NCBI GenBank assembly: GCA_013696065.1
Contig: JACCZJ010000117.1
Span: 1-13,676, forward strand
Origin: Nocardioidaceae bacterium
GTDB lineage: Bacteria > Actinomycetota > Actinomycetes > Propionibacteriales > Nocardioidaceae
Reading direction: 5' to 3'
DNA: 13,676 nucleotides
Part shown: piece after piece, positions 1 through 6,531 of the stretch
Numbering within the stretch: the first letter of the stretch is position 1
How the letters are laid out: each line of letters opens with the position of its first letter
Position numbers and translations under genes: made by a program
Notes under the pieces: model-generated
Seen by the model: the letters and a program-made list of their open reading frames with translations, nothing else
Told to the model about the DNA's origin: nothing
Databases searched by the model: none

Positions 1-539
1 GCGCTGAGCTGCCCGATCGGCTCCGCACCGGTGTAGACCTTGCGGATCAGATCGCTGAGATCCACCATGCGCAGGACCCGGTCGAGTTGAGATGCGGAGC
101 TGTCTTGGAAGTTGAGCTCGACGACGAGGAATGCATAGTCGGGGGGGCCGGTGACACCCTCCCGCGAGGCAGTGCGATAGATCTCACTGATGCGCGTGCG
201 TACGTGCGCCAGGGTGACTAGTCCGGTGAGCGGGTCCTCGCACGAAACCGCATGGAAATAGCGCAGGGAGGCGTCAGCCCAGGCAGTGGCTAATGTCTTG
301 ACCACTTCATAGGGCGGCTCATCGCACACGCCTCCTCGGCATCGATATGTCGTTGCCAGATCATCGAGTACGTCGCCTAGTGCCGCGCCTTCAAGCGCTG
401 TGCACCGCCCAAGCTCCTGAGTGGCCGCGCCGAGGTCACCATTGCCCTCGAGAGCGTCAGCGACGGCCTCCAACCCTGCAGGGATCCAGGCACTGTCGCT
501 GGTTACGGATTTGGGAGCCCGCGTGGGGAACAAAGCCAT
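1..539 (-). CDS. GGDEF-like domain protein, 3' end beyond window
   Basis: An open frame of about 179 codons starts at ATG 539-537 and reads off the left edge without a stop. AGGAGG (552-557 on the complement) lies 12 bases upstream, a little far but the only good ribosome site. The first ~105 residues are not recognisable. Then comes CEDPLTGLVTLAHVRTRI, which matches the opening DPLTGL signature of diguanylate-cyclase (GGDEF) domains, followed by a hydrophobic strand YAFLVVELNF. In active enzymes that strand is followed by a metal-binding Asp (DLDxFK); here it reads VELNFQ. By family spacing the final visible stretch, PIGQLSA, falls where VARLGGD would be. I infer a degenerate, probably catalytically inactive GGDEF domain used as a sensor or binding module. 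The gene is divergent from the fused sigma factor at 676. Confidence 0.7.
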   Translation of the reverse strand, partial: MALFPTRAPKSVTSDSAWIPAGLEAVADALEGNGDLGAATQELGRCTALEGAALGDVLDDLATTYRCRGGVCDEPPYEVVKTLATAWADASLRYFHAVSCEDPLTGLVTLAHVRTRISEIYRTASREGVTGPPDYAFLVVELNFQDSSASQLDRVLRMVDLSDLIRKVYTGAEPIGQLS

Positions 540-568
540 ACTTGCTCTCGACCTCCTGGTAGCTCAGG

Positions 569-574
569 AATGTA
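569..574 (-). promoter_or_regulatory. Possible -10 box of the GGDEF-like gene
   Basis: TACATT on the minus strand fits the actinobacterial TAnnnT -10 pattern and would put transcription start near 562, just before the AGGAGG site. No good -35 is visible, so this is weak. Confidence 0.25.
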
Positions 575-624
575 ACGGTGACGCCCACTTATCGTGACGC
601 GCCCAGCTGAATCTTTTTAGGGCC

Positions 625-630
625 TAGACT
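625..630 (+). promoter_or_regulatory. Possible -10 box of the fused sigma factor gene
   Basis: TAGACT fits TAnnnT and would start an mRNA near 637, giving a short leader that holds the AAGGAAGGA ribosome site (642-650). No convincing -35 is present. The 136-base gap between the divergent genes contains nothing else I can assign. Confidence 0.3.
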
Positions 631-655
631 CATGTTTCCGTAAGGAAGGAGTCGC

Positions 656-679
656 GTGAGCGTCTCACACGTGTCATGA
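656..679 (+). promoter_or_regulatory. Possible 7-codon leader ORF coupled to the sigma factor
   Basis: The strong ribosome site AAGGAAGGA (642-650) is 25 bases from the only plausible sigma start (ATG 676), which is too far, but 5 bases from GTG 656. That GTG opens a frame of seven codons (MSVSHVS) whose TGA (677-679) overlaps the sigma ATG as ATGA. The layout suggests translation of the mini-ORF delivers ribosomes to the sigma start. This is inferred from spacing only. Confidence 0.35.
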
Positions 680-3132
680 GCCAATATCTCGTTCGAGGAG
701 CGACGGCTCCCAGCGACCCCGAACTGATTTCTGCAGTTCGTGGTGGTGACCGGCACGCCTACGGACTGCTGTTCGAGCGGCATCAGGCGGCTGCGCTTTC
801 GCTGGCGCGCCAAATCGCTGGTCCAAGCGATGCCGACGACCTCGTGTCAGACGCCTTCATCAAGGTTCTCCGTGTCCTGACCGGGGGCGGTGGTCCCGAT
901 GTGGCGTTCAGAGCCTATCTGCTGACCGCTGTGCGGAGCCTGCACATCGACCGGATTCGAGCCAATTCCAAGGTCACCCCGTCCGATCAGTTGGAGAAAT
1001 TCGACCTTGGCGTGCCCTTCGTCGACCCGGCCGTCTCGCACTTCGAGAACACTGCCGCAGCTAAGGCATTCGCGTCGCTGCCGGAGCGCTGGCAGTTGGT
1101 CCTCTGGCACCTCGAGGTCGAGAATCAAAAACCGGCCGAGGTCGCTCCCTTGTTGGGCCTCACCCCCAACAGCGTCTCTGCTCTCGCCTACCGCGCCCGA
1201 GAGGGTCTACGTCAGGCCTATCTGCAGATGCATATGGCCGACACGGCCGCGGAGGAGTGCCGGTGGGTGACGGAGCGGTTGGGCGCACACGTGCGCAAGG
1301 GCCTGTCGCGCCGCGACGCCTCAAAGGTCGACCATCACCTCGACGAATGTTCTCGTTGCGCGGCCGTTTACCTCGAACTCACAGAGGTCAACTCGAACCT
1401 CGCGGCGATTATCGGCCCACTCCTGCTCGGCTCTGCCGCCGCCGCATATATCGCCGGGTCCACTGGCTCGACGGCAGTTGTCGGCGCCGTCTCCATCTTT
1501 GCCAAGGTCGCCGGTTTGGTCACGGCCAACTCCGGCGCCACCGCGGCGGGTGCGGTCGCGGTCAGCGCAGCAGCAGTTGCCGCCACTGTCGCCATCGTGA
1601 CCACCATGGGGCCCGGCGACAACCCGACAACGACCGCCGACAAGCCATTCACGGCTCCGATCTTCGGTGGCACCTCCGCACCGGTCGACCCCTCACCGCC
1701 CAGTGGTCAACCGCCCGGCGATCAACCCCCCAGTGGTCAACCGCCCGGCGATCAACCGCCCGGCGCTCAGCCGCCCGGTGGCCAAGCCTTGGGTCCAGAG
1801 GTCGTCCTTCCACCACCTTTCGTACCTACAACACCGGCTTCGGCTTCCGAACCGCTGTCGGATACCCCTTTCACGATCTCGCCGTCGAGCCCGGATCCGT
1901 CTGATCCCCCGCTTTCGTTGCCGCCGTCGGCGCCCGCTCCCGACACCTTGGCGCCTTCATCTCCGACTCCGACCGATCCCGGACCCACCAGTCCTGGACC
2001 CACCAGTCCTGGACCCACCGACCCCGGACCCACCGACCCCGGACCCACAACGACGCCTCCCACCACTCCCCCGCCTGGGCCTGCGGAGCTGACCCTGGGC
2101 GCGATCACGGCAATCCTGGTCGACGTCACCTCCAACGGCACCGATGCGGGAGACCTCATCTCATACGAGATCCAGCTTTCAAACTCGGGTGAGTCGACGT
2201 TGACCGGGCTCCGCATGGAGATGCAGTCAGCGATAAGCGTCGGCTGCGACGTCATGGACCTGGCAGCGAATGATTCGACCACCTGTACGGCAACCGTTGA
2301 CCTCTACCAAGATGCCGTGGATTTGGGCGTGTTGACCCAAGAGTTCACTGTCACTGCTGAAGATGCCAGCAGCGGCGAAACCATCGACGTCACACAAAGC
2401 GCTACCGCTGACTTCCCGCCGGGTCGCGCCGAGCTGGCTGTCGTGGCGGAGGCGGTGCCTGTCGATGTCGATGTCAACGGCCTGATCAACGTGGGTGACC
2501 TCATCCAATATTCATTCGACGTGACCAACGTTGGGGCCTCGACCCTCTTTAGCGTGGTAGTGACGGATGCGGCGCTGGGGACGGTCCTCTGCCCGCCCGA
2601 GAGCTTGCTACCTGGCGAAACGGCGCTGTGCACTGCGGAGGATTACACGATCTCGGCCAACGATGCGATCGCTGGTCAGGTGTCTGTCGAAGCGACGGCG
2701 CAAGCCGTTACTCGCCTGGAGACCTCAGTCGTGGCGACCGCGCCCCCGCTGATTCAAGAAGTCGTTGACATCCCTCCCCTTCCGGCGGGGGACGCTGCTA
2801 TCAGCCTTGACGCTACCCAGCTGGCTGGTGATACCTACCGCGTCGCGCTCACGGCGACGACGGAGGAGCCGGCTACGCACCTGCGCCTCACGGCTGAAGC
2901 CAGACCCCCGGTCAAGAGTGTCAACGTCTTCGACTTCGGAAACTGGGACTGCGTAGCCGCGCCCAACTTTCAAAGACTTGAATGCATCAGTCAAGATACG
3001 GTGACTCCCGATCAGATCATCTTCGAAGGCGAGCTCTCCGCCAAGTCGACGATCACCGTGGACCTCGAGACGATTGGCAATGTCGATCCCGACCCCAACA
3101 ACAATCACGCTGAGTTCACTCTCGGGGTTTAG
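676..3132 (+). CDS. ECF sigma factor fused to anti-sigma-like zinc motif, membrane segment and extracytoplasmic repeats
   Basis: An 818-residue protein whose N-terminus is an ECF sigma factor. Region 2 spans about residues 25-95 (ADDLVSDAFIKVLRVL, then VRSLHIDRIRAN for -10 recognition). Region 4 spans about 133-188 (SLPERWQLVLWHL, helix-turn-helix LGLTPNSVSALAYRAR). Next is a zinc anti-sigma motif, C195-x25-H221-x3-C225-x2-C228, the spacing of RsrA-type anti-sigma factors. Hydrophobic segments lie at about 241-262 and 289-311, followed by a Pro-rich linker (about 315-475) with two tandem-repeat blocks. Three DUF11/DUF7507-like beta-sandwich repeats follow, each with a cysteine pair (C524/C537, C639/C652, C759/C770), and the last ends in DPDPNNN. 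No separate anti-sigma gene adjoins it. I infer a membrane-tethered sigma factor held inactive by its own zinc domain and sensing something outside the cell. Long fused ECFs of this kind are known in Actinobacteria. The ligand and the release step (proteolysis?) are unknown. ATG 676 is the only start upstream of the conserved region. Confidence 0.9.
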   Translation: MSQYLVRGATAPSDPELISAVRGGDRHAYGLLFERHQAAALSLARQIAGPSDADDLVSDAFIKVLRVLTGGGGPDVAFRAYLLTAVRSLHIDRIRANSKVTPSDQLEKFDLGVPFVDPAVSHFENTAAAKAFASLPERWQLVLWHLEVENQKPAEVAPLLGLTPNSVSALAYRAREGLRQAYLQMHMADTAAEECRWVTERLGAHVRKGLSRRDASKVDHHLDECSRCAAVYLELTEVNSNLAAIIGPLLLGSAAAAYIAGSTGSTAVVGAVSIFAKVAGLVTANSGATAAGAVAVSAAAVAATVAIVTTMGPGDNPTTTADKPFTAPIFGGTSAPVDPSPPSGQPPGDQPPSGQPPGDQPPGAQPPGGQALGPEVVLPPPFVPTTPASASEPLSDTPFTISPSSPDPSDPPLSLPPSAPAPDTLAPSSPTPTDPGPTSPGPTSPGPTDPGPTDPGPTTTPPTTPPPGPAELTLGAITAILVDVTSNGTDAGDLISYEIQLSNSGESTLTGLRMEMQSAISVGCDVMDLAANDSTTCTATVDLYQDAVDLGVLTQEFTVTAEDASSGETIDVTQSATADFPPGRAELAVVAEAVPVDVDVNGLINVGDLIQYSFDVTNVGASTLFSVVVTDAALGTVLCPPESLLPGETALCTAEDYTISANDAIAGQVSVEATAQAVTRLETSVVATAPPLIQEVVDIPPLPAGDAAISLDATQLAGDTYRVALTATTEEPATHLRLTAEARPPVKSVNVFDFGNWDCVAAPNFQRLECISQDTVTPDQIIFEGELSAKSTITVDLETIGNVDPDPNNNHAEFTLGV
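1699..1788 (+). repeat. 30-bp tandem repeat in the Pro-rich linker (SGQPPGDQPP)
   Basis: A 27-base string starting CAGTGGTCAACC is identical at 1701-1727 and 1731-1757, a 30-base period. Degenerate 15-base versions (GDQPP, GAQPP, GGQ) continue to about 1788. The period is a multiple of three, so length change by slippage stays in frame. Confidence 0.85.
1981..2049 (+). repeat. 15-bp tandem repeat in the Pro-rich linker (PGPTS/PGPTD)
   Basis: Four 15-base units (GGACCCACCAGTCCT twice, then GGACCCACCGACCCC twice) and a 9-base partial copy encode PGPTS/PGPTD repeats. The near-identity of the units suggests recent expansion. The repeat is in frame and gives an extended linker between the membrane region and the first beta-sandwich repeat. 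Confidence 0.9.
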
Positions 3133-3163
3133 ACTTGCCCCAGCGACGACGGAGACGAGTAGT

Positions 3164-3223
3164 CGCGGGCGTTCGAAGCTCAGAGAGCCGCCACCAGCTG
3201 TGAAGGCGGACTTCGAACCCGCG
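3164..3223 (+). terminator. Long hairpin after the sigma factor gene
   Basis: GTTCGAAG (3171-3178) pairs perfectly with CTTCGAAC (3211-3218). It is extended outward by CGCGG (3164-3168) with CCGCG (3219-3223) and inward by CCGCC (3188-3192) with GGCGG (3205-3209), with a 12-base loop. It starts 31 bases past the stop codon. There is no T-run after it, so it is either a U-less terminator or a 3' stabilising structure. Confidence 0.45.
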
Positions 3224-3343
3224 CTGAAGACACTCTTGAGCTAGCAGCAGATTGAGGTCATCGCAAGCGCGATGGCAAAGGTGTGGTGGCACCGCGAAAT
3301 TCCCCGTCGCCCACATCTCCGGGGCAACCCACCTGGAGATCAC

Positions 3344-4708
3344 GTGCCAACAATCCCCGCATCAGCGCAGGCGTCCTCGCCGTCTGCCCCTCCCTCGGCA
3401 GCCTCCGCCTTGCTCCCTCGCACTCTGGCATCCGACCTTTCGAGCTACGTCGACGCCCCGCCGACGCGGGTGCGCCTCAGCGGCTGGATTCACCGTCGAC
3501 GTCGACTGAGCGGACTGGCTTTCGTCGTCATCCGAGACCGCAGCGGCACCGCGCAGGTGGTCGTCAAAGACCCGGCCGTCCTGGCGCAGGTAGATGCGTT
3601 GACCGAAGAAACGACGGTCGACGTCGTGGGCATGACCAGCTCAAACCCCCAGGCGCCCGGAGGCGTCGAGATTATCGACCCGGCGCTCTCTGCGCTTACC
3701 GCAGCGGCCGCCACCTCACCCATCGAGCTGTGGCGACCCAACCATCAAGCCGGTCTGAAGACGATGCTCGACCACGCTCCGGTGACCTGGCGGCATCCGC
3801 GTCAGCAGGCCACGTGGCAGCTGGCAGCGGCATCGATGCACGGCTTTCGACGTACGCTCGAGAGCCAGTCGTTCACAGAGATCCAGACCCCGAAGCTGGT
3901 CGAGTCGGCGACCGAGTCCGGCTCCAACGTCTTCGGCGTGGACTACTTCGGTCAGCGGGCCTATCTCGCCCAGTCGCCGCAGTTCTACAAGCAGATGGGC
4001 GTCGGCATCTTCGAGCGGGTCTTCGAAGTGGGTCCGGTATTTCGTGCCGAACCACACGACACCGTGCGCCATCTGGCCGAATACGTGTCCCTCGACGTCG
4101 AGATGGGCTTCATCGCGGACCACCGTGACGTGGCTGCCACCTTGAGGGACGTCCTCGCCGGCATGGTGGAGAGCATCCACGAGCGGACGTCGTCGGCCGT
4201 CGAGCTCCTCGGTGTCGACGTCCCTACCGTTCCTGCCGAACTGCCGGTGATTCACTTCCGGGAGGCACTCGAGATCGCGGGTGCTCCGAGCGACGAGCCG
4301 GACCTGGCGCCGGCACACGAGCGCGCCCTCGGGGCCTGGGCTAGAGAGCAGCACGGCAGCGACTTCCTGCTCGTCGAGGGCTATCCCCTGGCCAAACGTG
4401 CCTTCTACACCCACCCGCAACCCGACGATCCCCGTTGGTCGAACTCCTTCGATCTGCTGTTTCGTGGGCTCGAGCTGGTGACGGGCGGACAGCGGCTGCA
4501 CCGGTACGACGACTATGTGGCGGCGCTGACGCAGCGCGGTGAGGCGCTGGCGCCATACGAGAGCTACCTGCAGACGTTCCGCCATGGGATGCCGCCACAC
4601 GGTGGCTTTGCTATCGGGTTGGAGCGGTGGACGGCCAGATTGGTGGCGGCTGAGAACATCCGCGAGGTGACCCTGTTCCCCCGGGATCTGCACCGCCTCG
4701 CGCCATAG
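3344..4708 (+). CDS. aspS: Archaeal-type aspartyl-tRNA synthetase, probably nondiscriminating (Asp/Asn)
   Basis: This is a class II synthetase that attaches aspartate to tRNA in the cytoplasm. The OB-fold anticodon domain comes first (VRLSGWIHRRRR at about 45-53). The catalytic core follows with TESGSNVFGVDYF, AQSPQFYKQM, motif 2 FRAEPHDTVRHLAEY (233-247), NSFDLLFRGLELVTGGQRLH and motif 3 GGFAIGLERW with R428. It ends TLFPRDLHRLAP, as this family does. I chose GTG 3344 because GGAG lies 5 bases upstream and it gives 454 residues, near the family's ~430-440; the frame stays open to ATG 3272, which lacks a good ribosome site. The lineage is the archaeal/AspRS2 type, not the ~590-residue bacterial AspRS. 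H50 in GWIH and the NPQAPGG segment (101-107) resemble nondiscriminating enzymes, which also charge tRNA-Asn for GatCAB amidation. That last point is inference. Confidence 0.92.
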   Translation: MPTIPASAQASSPSAPPSAASALLPRTLASDLSSYVDAPPTRVRLSGWIHRRRRLSGLAFVVIRDRSGTAQVVVKDPAVLAQVDALTEETTVDVVGMTSSNPQAPGGVEIIDPALSALTAAAATSPIELWRPNHQAGLKTMLDHAPVTWRHPRQQATWQLAAASMHGFRRTLESQSFTEIQTPKLVESATESGSNVFGVDYFGQRAYLAQSPQFYKQMGVGIFERVFEVGPVFRAEPHDTVRHLAEYVSLDVEMGFIADHRDVAATLRDVLAGMVESIHERTSSAVELLGVDVPTVPAELPVIHFREALEIAGAPSDEPDLAPAHERALGAWAREQHGSDFLLVEGYPLAKRAFYTHPQPDDPRWSNSFDLLFRGLELVTGGQRLHRYDDYVAALTQRGEALAPYESYLQTFRHGMPPHGGFAIGLERWTARLVAAENIREVTLFPRDLHRLAP

Positions 4709-4714
4709 GGAACA

Positions 4715-5227
4715 ATGGCGCCTATGGCCCTTGTCAGACTCCTTGCGCGTCCCATGTTGTCCACGATGTTCGTCAACGGTGGAATCAACACCTTGCGGAA
4801 TGTCGACCGCGCCACCCAGCGCGCCCAGCCGGTGACCGCGAAGCTTGCACCGGTGGTCGATCGGGCCACCGCCTCGTTGCCGATCTCGCTGGACAACAGG
4901 CAGTTGGTGCAGGCCAACGCGCTGCTGCAGATCGTCGGCGGCGCCATGTTGGCGACCGGTCGGTCGCCTCGCCTGTCTGCGCTGGCGCTGGCGGCGAGTC
5001 TCGTGCCCACCACTCTGGCAGGTCACCGCTTCTGGGAGGAAGAAGATACTCAGCAGCGAGCCAATCAGCGGGTGCATTTCCTCAAGAACGTGTCGATGAC
5101 CGGCGGACTGTTGCTCGCAGCCGTCGACACCGAAGGCAAGCCGAGTCTCGCGTGGCGGGCGCGGCGTCAAGCCGTCGAGGCAAAGAAGCAGGCCAGTCGC
5201 ACGGCCAGCAAGATCACTCCCGGCTGA
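4715..5227 (+). CDS. DoxX-like membrane protein
   Basis: A 170-residue protein whose start (MALVRLLARPMLSTMFVNGG) and central LVQANALLQIVGGAMLATG, LSALALAASLVPTTLAGHRFW and FLKNVSMTGGLLLAAVD segments look like DoxX/SURF4-family four-helix membrane proteins. The C-terminus is basic and rich in Lys, Arg and Gln, probably cytoplasmic. It starts 6 bases after the aspS stop, with AGGGA overlapping that stop; ATG 4724 is an alternative start. It is likely co-transcribed with aspS. The family is often annotated as quinone- or redox-related, but nothing here fixes a role. Confidence 0.75.
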   Translation: MAPMALVRLLARPMLSTMFVNGGINTLRNVDRATQRAQPVTAKLAPVVDRATASLPISLDNRQLVQANALLQIVGGAMLATGRSPRLSALALAASLVPTTLAGHRFWEEEDTQQRANQRVHFLKNVSMTGGLLLAAVDTEGKPSLAWRARRQAVEAKKQASRTASKITPG

Positions 5228-5259
5228 GTCGCAGAGCGGCGCCTCCTTGAAACAGCTTC

Positions 5260-6531
5260 GTGCCTGACGAGTCGGAGGCCTGGCCCGCGCCGCGAGCGCA
5301 TGGCCCTGTCAATGCGCGAGTCGACATACCTGGTTCCAAGTCGATCACCAACCGGGCGTTGCTCCTGGCTGCCATCGCCGATGGGCCGAGCACCCTGACG
5401 CGACCCCTGCTGGCGCGCGACACCCGCTTGATGATCGCCGCGTTGGCGGCGCTCGGGATCGCGATCGTCGAGCAGGCTGACACGGTCATCGTCACACCCG
5501 GGCCCATGCAGGGACCTGCCACGGTCGACTGCGGTTTGGCCGGCACGGTGATGCGCTTCGTCCCACCCGTGGCCGCGTTGGCTCGCGGCGATGTGACCTT
5601 TGACGGTGATCCGCATGCACGGAACCGGCCGATGGCGGAGATTCTAGGAGCGCTGCGCAGCCTGGGTGTCAAGATCGATCCCGCTGCCACCGGTTTGCCG
5701 TTCCGGCTCGAAGGCACAGGTGAGGTGGACGGTGGGGTGGTCACCCTCGACGCCTCGACTTCCAGCCAGTTCGTGTCGGCGCTCCTGTTGGCCGGTGCCC
5801 GATACGACCGCGGGATCGACATCCGACACGACGGCAAACCTATTCCGTCCATGCCTCACATCGCCATGACCGTCGAGATGCTTCGAGCGCGCGGCGTCCG
5901 AGTCGACGACCACGAGCCCAACCGTTGGCTGGTGGCGCCTGGACAGATCACAGCCGGGTCAACTGAAATCGAGCCAGATCTGAGCAACGCCGCCCCGTTC
6001 TTGGCTGCGGCAGTGGTCACGGGTGGCACCGTCAGCGTGCCGCACTGGCCGCAGCGCACCACGCAGGCCGGTGACGAGCTGCGCTCCATCCTCAGCCTGA
6101 TGGGCGCTGACGTCACCCTGACCGACGCTGGCTTGACCGTGGCTGGCACTGGCCGTGTCAGCGGCATCGATCTTGATCTGCATGACGTCGGTGAGTTGAC
6201 TCCCGTCATCGCCGCCGTGGCGGCCCTGGCGGACTCCCCGACCCGGCTACGCGGCATCGCGCATCTGAGGGGACATGAGACGGACCGCCTCAGCGCCCTT
6301 TCGACCGAGCTCCGGCGGATGGGGTGCGATGCCTCCGACAGCCGCGACGGTCTGGAGATCCGGCCAAGGCCGTTGACCGGCGGCATCTTCCAGACGTACG
6401 CCGACCATCGCATGGCGCAAGCCGCAGCGGTGCTGGGCCTGGTGATTGACGGTGTTCGGGTCGAGGACATCGCGACGACGTCCAAGACCCACCCCGACTT
6501 TGTGGGCGCCTGGGCGGCGATGCTCGCGTGA
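5260..6531 (+). CDS. aroA: 3-phosphoshikimate 1-carboxyvinyltransferase (EPSP synthase)
   Basis: It joins phosphoenolpyruvate to shikimate-3-phosphate to make EPSP, the sixth step of the shikimate pathway to aromatic amino acids. At 423 residues it is of normal length. Visible motifs are PGSKSITNR (K27, S28, R32), CGLAGTVMRF (residues 91-100), the substrate loop HARNRPMAEIL, STSSQFVSALLLAG, VGELTP with E312 at the usual catalytic acid position, TYADHRMA and TSKTHPDF. F100 stands where E. coli has P101. GTG 5260 is the only start upstream of the conserved WPAPRAHGPVNA opening. It has no clear ribosome site, so it may rely on readthrough from the gene 32 bases upstream. Its stop overlaps rsgA by four bases (GTGA). 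Confidence 0.95.
   Translation: MPDESEAWPAPRAHGPVNARVDIPGSKSITNRALLLAAIADGPSTLTRPLLARDTRLMIAALAALGIAIVEQADTVIVTPGPMQGPATVDCGLAGTVMRFVPPVAALARGDVTFDGDPHARNRPMAEILGALRSLGVKIDPAATGLPFRLEGTGEVDGGVVTLDASTSSQFVSALLLAGARYDRGIDIRHDGKPIPSMPHIAMTVEMLRARGVRVDDHEPNRWLVAPGQITAGSTEIEPDLSNAAPFLAAAVVTGGTVSVPHWPQRTTQAGDELRSILSLMGADVTLTDAGLTVAGTGRVSGIDLDLHDVGELTPVIAAVAALADSPTRLRGIAHLRGHETDRLSALSTELRRMGCDASDSRDGLEIRPRPLTGGIFQTYADHRMAQAAAVLGLVIDGVRVEDIATTSKTHPDFVGAWAAMLA

Noticed and set aside
567..596. ECF-type autoregulatory promoter (GGAAT ... CGTG) before the sigma gene
   Set aside because: The spacer is 21 bases, longer than the usual 16-17 for ECF promoters, and both elements are imperfect.
3203..3227. 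tRNA T-arm-like sequence on the minus strand (GCGGG-TTCGAAG-TCCGC)
   Set aside because: No matching acceptor, D or anticodon arms in the preceding 60 bases; it is explained by the hairpin at 3164-3223.
3116..3343. 75-codon open frame on the minus strand between the sigma gene and aspS
   Set aside because: No ribosome site, no recognisable protein features, and it runs through the hairpin.
3716..5170. 484-codon minus-strand open frame opposite aspS and the DoxX-like gene
   Set aside because: Its translation is low-complexity and rich in Arg, Gln and His; the plus strand carries a clear synthetase, so this is a high-GC shadow.
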